Part shown: positions 34,142 through 43,061 of the stretch, one piece after another
Layout: every line of letters starts with the position of its first letter
Numbering within the stretch: position 1 is the first letter of the stretch
The notes under the pieces: model-generated
What the model was told of the DNA's origin: nothing
What the model saw: the letters and a program-made list of their open reading frames with translations, nothing else
The model's database searches: none
NCBI RefSeq assembly: GCF_900108505.1
Contig: NZ_FNWU01000002.1
Location: 186,001-250,000, forward strand
Reading direction: 5' to 3'
DNA length: 64,000 nucleotides
DNA from: Halopenitus malekzadehii
GTDB lineage: Archaea > Halobacteriota > Halobacteria > Halobacteriales > Haloferacaceae
Translations under genes and position numbers: made by a program

Positions 34142-35371
34142 ATGTCCCACACCCAACGAACCGACACGTACACGCGCTGGGCAGTCATCGCATCCGGCGA
34201 GGGAGGCGGTCGCATCGCCTCACAGTTCTTCAGCCGCCGGGAGAACCCCGGCGTCGAGGACCGGATCCTCGTCATGAACACGAACCGGACGGACATCCGG
34301 AACACGATCGACCGCCTCGAGAACACCCTCGGCGACTCGGATTCGCTCGGCGACCACGCGATGGTCTTCGGCAGCGACGAAGGGGCCGGCAACGTCTTCG
34401 CCGACGGCGAGCGGCTCGCCGAGGAGAGCATCGACGAGATCATTCGCTCGATCCGCGGCGTGGTGCCGACCGCGGACGCGTTCATGCATATGGCGACGCT
34501 CGGCGGCGGCACCGGAAACGGGTCGATCCCCTACACGATCCGAACGTTCAAAAACGGGAGCGACAGCGATGCCTACGAGCCCTGGATGGAGGACGTCATC
34601 CACGCGGCGATCGGCGTGTGGCCCTACGAGGACGAACCGCCCCAACAACAGTTCAACGCGGTCTGTGGGCTCTCCCGCCTCCTGCGAATGCCGGACGGGA
34701 CACAGAACGCGGACATGGTCCTCCTCGGCGCGAACACCCACATCGCCCAGATGGGCAACGGCGACGATGATCCACACGGCCATCCGAACGACATCGTCAA
34801 CGAGCGGCTGATCGAGGCGTTCGACCTGATGATCAGCGCGGGCCGGGAGACCCAGGGCGTGATCGACGTCCAGGACTACGTGAGCGTTCCCTCACAGATC
34901 GGCGCGTACCACTTCACGCCGGCCATCGCGACGGACATGAACGCGAACGTCTACGACCTCGAGTACATGTTCGAGAAGGCCGCGGAGAACGCCTTCGTCC
35001 CGATGGACGTCTCGACGACGAAGACGGCGTTTGCGATCGTCCGGGCGCCCCGTGGGCTGGCCAGCGACGAGGAGTTCAGCGAGAACGCGGTCAACTCCGC
35101 CTTCGAGTCCTGGAAGCGGGATCGGGGGATCGACGCGCCGGGGATGTCGACGGTCTCCATCACCGACGGCGCCCGCGACAAGGTCGACGTCTTGTTGCTG
35201 CTGGGCGGCTTCGATCTCGAGCCGCTGTTGGACCGCTCCTGGGACGCCTTCGAGACGCACAAGACGCGGCTCGAACGCGGCCGCCGGCTCGGCAACGCGT
35301 CGATCGCCGCCGACCAGATGACCCGGATCGAAGAGAACCTCGACGAGTACATCAGGTTCCTGGAGGAGTGA
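34142..35371 (+). CDS. Cluster gene 8: tubulin-superfamily GTPase-like protein
   Basis: 409 residues. The N-terminal nucleotide turn is WAVIASGEGGGRIASQFF. The tubulin signature GGGTGNG lies at 121-127, followed by SIPYTIRTF. The segment VIDVQDYV places Asp242 and Asp245 where FtsZ has its T7 catalytic pair. MVLLGANTHIAQ corresponds to the base-contact strand with its conserved Asn. The C-terminal half holds an activation-domain-like sheet and a helical tail. It differs enough from gene 4 to be a separate paralogue, not a recent duplicate. Its TGA stop is followed at once by the ATG of gene 9. Confidence 0.87.
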   Translation: MSHTQRTDTYTRWAVIASGEGGGRIASQFFSRRENPGVEDRILVMNTNRTDIRNTIDRLENTLGDSDSLGDHAMVFGSDEGAGNVFADGERLAEESIDEIIRSIRGVVPTADAFMHMATLGGGTGNGSIPYTIRTFKNGSDSDAYEPWMEDVIHAAIGVWPYEDEPPQQQFNAVCGLSRLLRMPDGTQNADMVLLGANTHIAQMGNGDDDPHGHPNDIVNERLIEAFDLMISAGRETQGVIDVQDYVSVPSQIGAYHFTPAIATDMNANVYDLEYMFEKAAENAFVPMDVSTTKTAFAIVRAPRGLASDEEFSENAVNSAFESWKRDRGIDAPGMSTVSITDGARDKVDVLLLLGGFDLEPLLDRSWDAFETHKTRLERGRRLGNASIAADQMTRIEENLDEYIRFLEE

Positions 35372-38300
35372 ATGAGCCGGACCCGGACACGCATCGACGC
35401 GGTCGCGTTCACTCTCCTGCTGCTGGTCGCGCTCTCGGTCGCGCCGGTCGCGGGGGCCGCCCTCGATGCGGGCGGTAGCGACGCCGCCGGCGGCGCGGAT
35501 GGCGGATCCGCCGTCGACGCACGCGGGAGTATGGCCGTCGACGATCGAACGCCGACGACGGCGACGGCGATCGATCTCGGTGCCGCCGGATCGGCGGCAC
35601 GGAACGTCGAGACGAACAGCACGGCACGGAACTCGAACCTCTCGTTCACACTCGATGGACCGACGCTCGAGATCGAGGTCTCCACCGACGCCTTCGAGAG
35701 CGAGAACGAGACCGGGATCGACGTCGTCGTCGCGGATGAGGACCCCTACGAGAACCTCGACGGGTCCGAGTCGAACGGCACCTACATCTACGAGGTCGAT
35801 CTCACCCAAGGGTCCTTCGACGACCTCTCGGACGCGACGGTGACGGTCTCGCGGACCAGTGACGGGGAATCACTCGGCGATGGAACGGGCACATTGTGGT
35901 ACGTCGACCTCACGGGCGACGGCGCCACTTTCGACGGCCAGAACCAGCTCACCGTGCCGATCGAGCAGTCGATCGGGCTGCAGGGGAACCTGCGGTTCAC
36001 GCTCTCGGCAGGCGGTGAGGAGGCCGATGTCTACGCCGAACGGATCGATCCAGCAAGTGATGCTGACCCCGATCGGCTCCGGTTCGTCCGCAGCTCCGGG
36101 TTCGAGACCCTGATCGGAACGGGCGAGGACATCGAGATCGGGGCCGCGGACCACGAAGATGCCCCGCGTGTCGGATCTCCGACGACGATCGCGGTGGACG
36201 ACATCACGAACAATCCGCAGGTACGTCTCGACGCCGGTGACGTGGTCGTCGCCCATCCGCAGATCGCCAACGGGAGCGAGTACGTGGTCACGATCGAGGG
36301 AACGATCGGTGACCGGTCCCCGATCACGACGCGAAGCATTACCGCCGAGGCCGGCGGTGAACTCCGGTTTTCCTCCGAGGGCCTGGTGCTCGGCGCGCCC
36401 GGATCCGAAGTGGAAGTCGAGATACAGGGAGCCGGCGGAACGGTCGGATCGGGGACGACCACGATCTCGGGGTCGGTCCTCGAGGCGAGAGTGACGAACG
36501 CCTCCACCGTCGTCGTCGATGGGCTAAGCGACACGGTCGCGCTCGACACGAATGACGACGAGAACGCCACGCCGACCGTCGACGTCTACGTCTCCTGGGA
36601 GAACCGGTCGGGCGAGCCGCGCCTCCTCGAGGACGTTCCGGTCGACGTCGACAACGAAACGCTCGTCGTCCCCGAGACCGGCTACCGGCTCACCGGAACG
36701 GGACATACCCTGTTGATCGTCACTGAGGAGGACGAGACCGCCGTCGCCTCGATCGTCGACGGATCAGCGGACGAGGACACCGGCGTCGAACCCCTGACCG
36801 GCGGCATCGGCGGCGCGGGCGGGATCGTGGGGATCGTCGGTACCGTCATCGGATCGACGATCGGGCAGGCCATTCTCGGGTTCCTCCTCGTGGTCGTCAT
36901 CGGCGGGATCGGGGTCTTCAAACTGACCTCCTCGGGCGGATCGGACGGTCCCGGTGGATCCGGCGGCCGCGGTCAATCGGGAGCCGGCGGCGGAATGGGC
37001 ATCCAGACCGTCGACGTCGATCTCGTCGACGCGAGCGGCGACCCCGTCGACACGACGCGAACCGTCGTCTTCGAGCCGACCGGCGGGATGGCGAACACGA
37101 TGAACCCGCAACAGAAACGGGTTGCCGGGAGCGGGGAGGTGGACGTTCCGGAGCAACAGTACTACGTGCGCGTCGAGGGGAGCGACACGGGTACGACGCT
37201 CCCGCGCGGCCAGGAGTCGATCCGGGTCCAGGTGCCGCCCCAGCAGGGGACGGTCACCGTGCATAGCGCCCGCGACGAGGACGAACGCATCGCGGGCGCG
37301 GAGATCCGGTGCCGGGCGCCGGAGGACGTCATCACCACCGACGTGGACGGCGACGACCTGCGGACCGACGGCGACGGGACGACGACCCTCGAGCTGCCGC
37401 CGTCGGTCGACCCTGAGTCCGTGACGCTGGAGGTCGAACACGATCGCTACGAGTCAACCGAGTCGGGACTCCAGCAGTCGATCGGGTTGGAGCCGAAGAC
37501 GGGGACGATCGTCGTCGAGACGGGCATCGACGGGCAGTCGGCGGGCAACGTTCCCGTGTCGGTTCAACCGGTCGGGGAGTTCCCGCGCGCCAACGACGGC
37601 GGCACGGAGGCGCGAAGCGACGACGATGGGTCGGTGACGATCGACGACCTCGTGATCGGGGAGTACCGGGTCACGGCGTCGTTCGACTCGGACGCGATCG
37701 TCGACGTGGACGAGGAGACCGTCGAGGTGGTGGCGGACGAGCAGCGCCGCGTCTCGATCGACGGCGCGTTCGACTTCGATCTCGCGCCGTATCAAGCGCG
37801 GATCGACGAGCTCAACGAGGAGATCGCCGACCTCACCCGGTCGAACCGCGACGGCGCGATCCCGTATTACTACGGAAGCGTGCTCACCGCGGCGCTGGAT
37901 CTCCTCGCGACGTTCCCCGACCAAGGACTGCTGTTCGTCGAACACGGCGTCGATCCCGACGAGGTGACCGAGGCCGTCCTTGCGGCGGTCGCGGACGCGA
38001 TCGAGTACACCCGCGACGCGATGACGACGAAACAGAACGTCGACCTGTTCGGCGCGTGTTCCTCCCTGCGCAACGAGCGCGTCCGCTGGGAGGGCGATCC
38101 CGCGGTCCTGACGACGTCCGGAGACGATCGGCGATCCGGGGGATCCGGGCAGCGGTCCTCGTCCGGGCGCCGGGGTGGAGGCCGGTCCGACGATCGACGA
38201 GGGCGTTCCGGCGGGGGAACGGGCGCCTCCCGCGGGAGCGACCAGCGGACGGCGATGCTCGAGGAGCTGGTCACGGTAGTGGCGGCCGATCGGGCCGACC

Positions 38301-38551
38301 ACCGTGGGCGGACGGCCGACCGGCTCGAGGAGACCGAGGCGGTCCTGAGCGAGCGGCGCGGGGAGGTCTCGACGGTCTCGCCGGTCCGAGAGCAGTACGA
38401 CCGGATCAAGGACCATCTGTCGAGTACGCCCGGCGACACCCGGACCGAAACGCGGGTCCAGTTCGTGGTGTCGGCGTGGATGCTCGACGCCGTGCAACGC
38501 GTGTTCGATCACCCCGAACTCGTGGACCGACTGGAGGAGACGGTGTTCTAA
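35372..38551 (+). CDS. Cluster gene 9: large single-pass envelope protein with beta domains on both sides of the membrane
   Basis: 1059 residues. Signal peptide at 1-29. The exterior region (about 30-475) is acidic, beta-rich and Asn-x-Thr-rich (Ig-like or CARDB-like). It is followed by a Gly-rich hydrophobic segment (about 478-515) ending IGGIGVFKLTSS. The second half starts with a Gly/Ser linker, then has two or three carboxypeptidase-regulatory/CNA-B-like beta units (about 545-800), a helical domain (about 805-905), an Arg/Gly/Ser disordered stretch and a final helical bundle. By simple topology those beta units face the cytoplasm, which is unusual. It begins immediately after the tubulin gene. 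Confidence 0.82.
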   Translation: MSRTRTRIDAVAFTLLLLVALSVAPVAGAALDAGGSDAAGGADGGSAVDARGSMAVDDRTPTTATAIDLGAAGSAARNVETNSTARNSNLSFTLDGPTLEIEVSTDAFESENETGIDVVVADEDPYENLDGSESNGTYIYEVDLTQGSFDDLSDATVTVSRTSDGESLGDGTGTLWYVDLTGDGATFDGQNQLTVPIEQSIGLQGNLRFTLSAGGEEADVYAERIDPASDADPDRLRFVRSSGFETLIGTGEDIEIGAADHEDAPRVGSPTTIAVDDITNNPQVRLDAGDVVVAHPQIANGSEYVVTIEGTIGDRSPITTRSITAEAGGELRFSSEGLVLGAPGSEVEVEIQGAGGTVGSGTTTISGSVLEARVTNASTVVVDGLSDTVALDTNDDENATPTVDVYVSWENRSGEPRLLEDVPVDVDNETLVVPETGYRLTGTGHTLLIVTEEDETAVASIVDGSADEDTGVEPLTGGIGGAGGIVGIVGTVIGSTIGQAILGFLLVVVIGGIGVFKLTSSGGSDGPGGSGGRGQSGAGGGMGIQTVDVDLVDASGDPVDTTRTVVFEPTGGMANTMNPQQKRVAGSGEVDVPEQQYYVRVEGSDTGTTLPRGQESIRVQVPPQQGTVTVHSARDEDERIAGAEIRCRAPEDVITTDVDGDDLRTDGDGTTTLELPPSVDPESVTLEVEHDRYESTESGLQQSIGLEPKTGTIVVETGIDGQSAGNVPVSVQPVGEFPRANDGGTEARSDDDGSVTIDDLVIGEYRVTASFDSDAIVDVDEETVEVVADEQRRVSIDGAFDFDLAPYQARIDELNEEIADLTRSNRDGAIPYYYGSVLTAALDLLATFPDQGLLFVEHGVDPDEVTEAVLAAVADAIEYTRDAMTTKQNVDLFGACSSLRNERVRWEGDPAVLTTSGDDRRSGGSGQRSSSGRRGGGRSDDRRGRSGGGTGASRGSDQRTAMLEELVTVVAADRADHRGRTADRLEETEAVLSERRGEVSTVSPVREQYDRIKDHLSSTPGDTRTETRVQFVVSAWMLDAVQRVFDHPELVDRLEETVF

Positions 38552-38552
38552 T

Positions 38553-39536
38553 ATGGTGACGCGACGATCCCTCATCGTTATCGGCGTATCGCTGCTTGCG
38601 TTGTCCTCGCTCGCGGTCACGGGGGCCTCGGCGGACCACGGGTCCGCAGGCGAGTATCTCACGCAACTGAACGACCTCCGGAACGCGGAGGCACTGACCG
38701 AATACACCGAACTCGACCTGGCACGGAGCCAGGCGGTCGTCGAGTTACAGACGGCCGCGGAGTTCGATTCGTCGATGGATACGAGGATGCATCACCTTCT
38801 GAACGCGATCCTCGCGTTCCAAGAGGCGTACGCGGACGCCGATGAGAACCCGATCGAGAGCGTCGACCACGCCACGGAAGCGCAGTCACACCTGAACCAG
38901 CTCTTGGACGCCGGTGGGGAGGAGTACGCCGGTCTGGGGACGGTCGCGCTCGAACGGTTCTACGCGACCCAGGGAGAAACTCTCTACGAGCAGGCGCAGG
39001 CGGCCGAATCGACCCCACGGCGGCTCGAGCTCCTCAACGCGTCGGTTCGCGCCTTCGACGGCGCCGGGGAGTCGGAACGGTTCGCCGACGCCCAGCTGGA
39101 ACGCGACCAGCTCCTCGCGGAGTACGAGAGCGACATGAACCGTCACGACGAGCTCGTCGGCGACGCGAACACCTACCTCGAGGGCTGTGGCGCGGCCTGT
39201 GAGGGCCCGACCGACTACGTCCTCTCCGGTCCCTTCGGCGCGATCTCCGAGTACACGGCGGCGATGAGCGCCCACGGAGACGCCACCGAGGCCGCCGCGA
39301 TCGCCGATGAACACGGACTCGACGGGGACACGAGCGAGGCCGCGGCGATCGAGAGTCGGGCCTTCACCGCGATGGTGTCCACGGGCGTCGCAAGCGCCAT
39401 CCTCGCGTTCCTGTATGCCGGCGTCTTCATCGCCGTCGCCGCCGGCGTGATCTGGCGGCTATCGATCTGGGCACGCGACCTCCACACGAGCGCCCTCGAC
39501 GATATCGTGACCCCCCTGGAGGTGGACGATGCCTGA
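38553..39536 (+). CDS. Cluster gene 10: secreted helical-domain protein with C-terminal TM
   Basis: 327 residues. Signal peptide at 1-27 (VTRRSLIVIGVSLLALSSLA core). A helical, TPR-like exterior region (about 30-255) has repeating Glu/Ala/Leu helices and a Cys pair in EGCGAACEGP that may form a disulphide. A long hydrophobic segment (about 270-305) is followed by a short cytoplasmic tail. It starts one base after gene 9 and overlaps gene 11 by eight bases. No family recognised; a spacer or receptor on the outside of the complex is one possibility. Confidence 0.8.
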   Translation: MVTRRSLIVIGVSLLALSSLAVTGASADHGSAGEYLTQLNDLRNAEALTEYTELDLARSQAVVELQTAAEFDSSMDTRMHHLLNAILAFQEAYADADENPIESVDHATEAQSHLNQLLDAGGEEYAGLGTVALERFYATQGETLYEQAQAAESTPRRLELLNASVRAFDGAGESERFADAQLERDQLLAEYESDMNRHDELVGDANTYLEGCGAACEGPTDYVLSGPFGAISEYTAAMSAHGDATEAAAIADEHGLDGDTSEAAAIESRAFTAMVSTGVASAILAFLYAGVFIAVAAGVIWRLSIWARDLHTSALDDIVTPLEVDDA

Positions 39537-42204
39537 GGCGATCGGGGTGCGACGGCTCGCGGTGATGGCCGTTGCCCTGTCGGTGCTCGTCGGGCTCTCG
39601 ATGCCCGTCGGGGCGGCCTCCGGCAGCGTCACGATCGACGCGGCGATCGACAGCGGGTCGGAATCGACGACGATGCAGTTCACGTTCACGGCCCCACAGA
39701 ACGGGACGATCACGAGTGCGGATGAGCCGTCGACCGGCGACGTCTCATTCACGTTCGACGATCGGCTCCCGATGACCGTGCAGGCGGGCCAGACCTACCG
39801 CGTCTCCTACAGAGCGACTGCCGACCAGAGCGCGTCCGAGGGGACGTACAGCGAATCCGCCAGCCTATACTACGACGACGGCAGCACCGCGACGACGGAG
39901 TCCCTAGATCTAACCGTTGACGAGGCGGAACCTCGGTTCGGGAGCGTTCAGGTCGACGATGCGCCCGTCGAGGTCGTCTTCACGAGTAGCGGTTCACAGA
40001 CCCAGAGCGTGTCGCTTGACGTCCCGAACACCGGGAACGGCGCGATGGTCCCGGAGGACGTCGCGTTCGACACGCCACAAGGGATCTCCGTGAGCGCCGA
40101 CCGAATGCCGTCGCGGATCGACGGCAACCGGGAGGGAACGATCGACCTCCAGGTGACCGTCGATCGGGATGCGCCGACGGGGACGACACGGGTGTCCGGC
40201 ACGGTGCAGGACAACCTCGGCACGTCCGGCGGCGACTTCAGCTTCGACGTCGACGTGAGCACGCCGCCGGTCGCGGGCGTCGCGGGCAGCACGGTCGACG
40301 TCGGCGACGTGCTGGTGGGGTCGAGTTCGACGGCGGAGTTCCGGGTCACCGAACAGGGCGGGTTCACCGGCCTCGACGGCCTCGAGGTGTCGGGCGGGTC
40401 GGATGCGGACGGATCCATCGCCTTCGACACCAGCGGCTTCTCGACGAGCGCCGGCGGGTCGGACACGGCCGCGGTTCGGATCACCGCGGATTCGGACGCC
40501 CGACAACACGAGACGCTCCGGTTCACGACGGACATCTCGGGGACGGATCCCGACAGCCCGGCCACGTCCGTCACCTTCGAGGCACGGGTGATCTATCCGG
40601 CGACGCTCGCGGACGTGCGCGTTCCGATGCGCACCTTCGAGTTCGACGAGCCGCGCACGGTCTCCACCCAGCAGACCGACGCGACCGTCGAGTTCGAGAA
40701 CGGCGGCGACCTCGAGATGGACGTCCAGTCGGTTGACGCGTCGGTGAGCGACTCGCGGATCGAGGCGAGCGTGACCGACGTCCCGGGCGCCGTTCCGGGC
40801 GGCGGAACCGGGGAGGCGACGGTGCAACTGGCCGCCGATCCGGACACGCCGGAGGGGACCTACACCCTCCAGGTGCGGGTCGATGCCGGCGACGCGGGCA
40901 CCGAGACGATCACGCGCGAGATCGAGGTCCAACACGGTACCGACCTCGCGGTCGGCGAGTCGAACGTCGCCTTCGGCGAGGTGACGATCACCGAACAGCG
41001 GACGCGGACGATCGACGTCGGCGAGGCGCTCGGGTACAACGACCTCTCGAACGTCGAACTCGAGCGGGTCTCCGGGCCCGACCGATGGCTGACGGTGAAC
41101 CAGGAGCCGCCCAGCGACATCGACGCCGGCGAGACGGGACCGCTCGTCTATAGCCTCCAGTTCGACACCGATGCCGAGGCGTATCAGGAGTACACCTGGC
41201 GCTATCGCGTCTCCGCGGACGGCATCGAGGCGGAGACCATCGAGGTGACGGCGGTCGCCAGACTTCTCTCGCCGGAGGCGATCATCGGCGACCTCGGGGA
41301 GCAGGCGAGCGCTGGCGGGTGGCAGGCGACGACCGCGGAGTCGACGACCGGGGCACTGCGGTCGATGGAGACCCGTCTCCAGGAAGGCGAATCCTTCTCG
41401 AACGGGGACATCCAGCGGACGCTGACGGTCGGGCAAAGCACCGTCGTGCTGATCGACTCCGTCGAATCGGCCCAACAGTTCCAGTCGGAGGGCAACTACG
41501 AGGCCGCCCAGCGTGAGGTGATAAGCGCGATCATCGCCCGGAACATGGTCGCCCAGTACGCCTCGAACATCGAGGACCAGGAGACGTCGGACGCGCTCGA
41601 GACGTCGGTGTCGGCCACCGAGGACCCGGTCGCGTCGATCGTCGACGAACAGCGGTCCCACTACGAATCAGTGCTCGAGGACGGGGAGGCAACCGCGCTC
41701 GAACGACACTTCGCGAGCGACAACCTGGCCGAGCTGGCCAGACAGCGCGGCAACGGCGACCAGGCAGACGAGTACGAATCGACCGCCGAATCGAGCTTCG
41801 CGGAGTATCAGCAGCAGGTTTCGACCGGCGTCGACCATCGAACGACGGCGATGAACGACCACCGGGCCTTCGCCGACAACGCCACGCTGACGGTTCTGGG
41901 CCAGCCGCTTGTGTTGAACCCGGCACGGATCGACGAGGTCACCGCGCACGCGGCGAGCGTTTCCGGAGACCTCGAAGCGGCCGAATCCGCGTTCCGCGAG
42001 GCCGGCGCGACCGGCGAGGCGGAGGCGGTCGCGGGGACGCGCAACGAAATCGGGACCGAGTTGGCGATCCTCCGGTACTCGTTGTACGGCGCGACCCTGC
42101 TGTTCGCGGTGGTGTTCCTCCTGTTCGTGGTTCGGGAGGTTCTCAACGCGCGGACCTTCGTTCAGGAGTCCCAGGAGGCGACGGCGGGCGACTTCCTGCT
42201 GTAG
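39529..42204 (+). CDS. Cluster gene 11: large exterior Ig-like repeat protein with C-terminal TM
   Basis: 891 residues. Signal peptide at about 1-30. Four or five Ig/CARDB-like beta domains (about 32-580) are recognisable by repeated strand patterns such as VDVGDVLVGSSSTAEFRV and VAFGEVTITEQRTRTIDV. A helical region (about 585-835) follows, then one membrane helix (about 848-872) and a short cytoplasmic tail. The layout resembles an S-layer-contacting stalk. It is the last gene of the eleven; the next gene starts 90 bases on and looks unrelated. Confidence 0.82.
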   Translation: MPEAIGVRRLAVMAVALSVLVGLSMPVGAASGSVTIDAAIDSGSESTTMQFTFTAPQNGTITSADEPSTGDVSFTFDDRLPMTVQAGQTYRVSYRATADQSASEGTYSESASLYYDDGSTATTESLDLTVDEAEPRFGSVQVDDAPVEVVFTSSGSQTQSVSLDVPNTGNGAMVPEDVAFDTPQGISVSADRMPSRIDGNREGTIDLQVTVDRDAPTGTTRVSGTVQDNLGTSGGDFSFDVDVSTPPVAGVAGSTVDVGDVLVGSSSTAEFRVTEQGGFTGLDGLEVSGGSDADGSIAFDTSGFSTSAGGSDTAAVRITADSDARQHETLRFTTDISGTDPDSPATSVTFEARVIYPATLADVRVPMRTFEFDEPRTVSTQQTDATVEFENGGDLEMDVQSVDASVSDSRIEASVTDVPGAVPGGGTGEATVQLAADPDTPEGTYTLQVRVDAGDAGTETITREIEVQHGTDLAVGESNVAFGEVTITEQRTRTIDVGEALGYNDLSNVELERVSGPDRWLTVNQEPPSDIDAGETGPLVYSLQFDTDAEAYQEYTWRYRVSADGIEAETIEVTAVARLLSPEAIIGDLGEQASAGGWQATTAESTTGALRSMETRLQEGESFSNGDIQRTLTVGQSTVVLIDSVESAQQFQSEGNYEAAQREVISAIIARNMVAQYASNIEDQETSDALETSVSATEDPVASIVDEQRSHYESVLEDGEATALERHFASDNLAELARQRGNGDQADEYESTAESSFAEYQQQVSTGVDHRTTAMNDHRAFADNATLTVLGQPLVLNPARIDEVTAHAASVSGDLEAAESAFREAGATGEAEAVAGTRNEIGTELAILRYSLYGATLLFAVVFLLFVVREVLNARTFVQESQEATAGDFLL

Positions 42205-42293
42205 CGGTCGATCCGCCGTTTCACCCCGATCGTCGCCGCGAGCGACGGGAATTTGTACGCGCGAGCCGGATCCATCCGTACGCGACGGGACGA

Positions 42294-42497
42294 ATGGTCA
42301 CGCAACGACGCGTTTGGGTATACAAAGCGCTGACGCGGCTTCTCGGGGTCGGTATCTGCGGCGTCGGCATCGTCGTGATGATGTCCTGGCCCGTCCAGGG
42401 AGTAGTGTGTGCGTCCGTCGGCGTGGTCTGTGCGGTGCGGCCGTACATCTTCGCGGAGCTGTTGGAATGGCTCGACGTCATCGAGGACGCGACGTGA
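42294..42497 (+). CDS. Small membrane protein, unknown
   Basis: 67 residues. A short basic N terminus (MVTQRRVWVYKALTR) is followed by one long or two close hydrophobic helices (about 16-50) and an acidic end (ELLEWLDVIEDAT). It follows the tubulin cluster by 90 bases on the same strand, so read-through is possible, but it could be unrelated. Function unknown. Confidence 0.6.
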   Translation: MVTQRRVWVYKALTRLLGVGICGVGIVVMMSWPVQGVVCASVGVVCAVRPYIFAELLEWLDVIEDAT

Positions 42498-42564
42498 GGA
42501 ACCGGTCCCGTCAGGTCCACCCGGTGGAGACACGTTTTTTGCGGTGCGCGTCCCTCGTGCAGGT

Positions 42565-42774
42565 ATGTCCGCGCTTCGAACCCCGAACGAACGAGTCTGT
42601 GAGAACTGCGGCCGAATCGAACGGTGGGACGACGATCGTGAGAGCTGGCGCGTCGAGGAGGCCGGCGACACCTTCTGCATCCACGAATGGGACATCAACG
42701 GCGACTTCCTCCCGTTCGACGATGAGGCCGACCACACGGCGGACGCCGGCGACGCCGCCGATCGCCGCGACTGA
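42565..42774 (+). CDS. HEWD-family small zinc-finger-like protein
   Basis: 69 residues. One CxxC pair (VCENCGRIERWDDD) and the signature CIHEWDINGDFLPF, with HEWD at about residues 41-44, give the family its name. Only three Cys are present, so zinc binding would need a His. The C-terminal tail is acidic. The start is the ATG after TGCAGGT. Its stop is followed in the same frame by the truncated cutA. Confidence 0.75.
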   Translation: MSALRTPNERVCENCGRIERWDDDRESWRVEEAGDTFCIHEWDINGDFLPFDDEADHTADAGDAADRRD

Positions 42775-42801
42775 GACGGCAACCGTACGCCGATCCTCCA
42801 C

Positions 42802-43059
42802 GTGACCGTGCCGCGGGACCACGCCAAGCGGATCGCCGAGACCGTGGTGGCAGAACGGCTCGCTGCCTGCGTCAACCGCGTGCCGTGCCGGTCGACGTAC
42901 CGATGGGACGGCGACGTCGTCACCGATGAGGAGACGCCCGACGTCGACGGCCGGGTGGGCGACGACGAGGGGCCGTACGCCGTCGCCGTACCGGCCAGTT
43001 CCGTCCCATACGAAACGACGAGAAACCCTTTTCCCCGCTCAGCGGCGAGTATGAGGTAA
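42802..43059 (+). pseudogene. cutA: Truncated cutA (divalent-cation tolerance protein) remnant
   Basis: The first half matches CutA1 closely: VTVPRDHAKRIAETVVAERL, AACVNRVPCRSTYRWDG and the following acidic turn. After VTDEE the frame enters an unrelated sequence, and the second half, which normally carries LHPYDVPCI and the final helix, is missing. About 50 of roughly 105 expected residues remain. The start is GTG, with no good Met. It is best read as a 3'-deleted pseudogene; the last part of the frame also holds the promoter region of the next gene. Confidence 0.7.
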
Positions 43060-43061
43060 GA

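Noticed and set aside
26117-35371. The three tubulin-like genes as FtsZ1, FtsZ2 or CetZ
   Set aside because: Signature loops are variant (TKGTGCGS, GGGTGCG, GGGTGNG), the FtsZ C-terminal peptide is absent, one has a zinc finger, and the operon partners differ from those of ftsZ and cetZ loci.
23984-42204. The cluster as a prophage, gas-vesicle, archaellum or type IV pilus locus
   Set aside because: No integrase, capsid, portal, GvpA, pilin, secretion ATPase or FlaJ-like protein is seen; composition matches the host chromosome.
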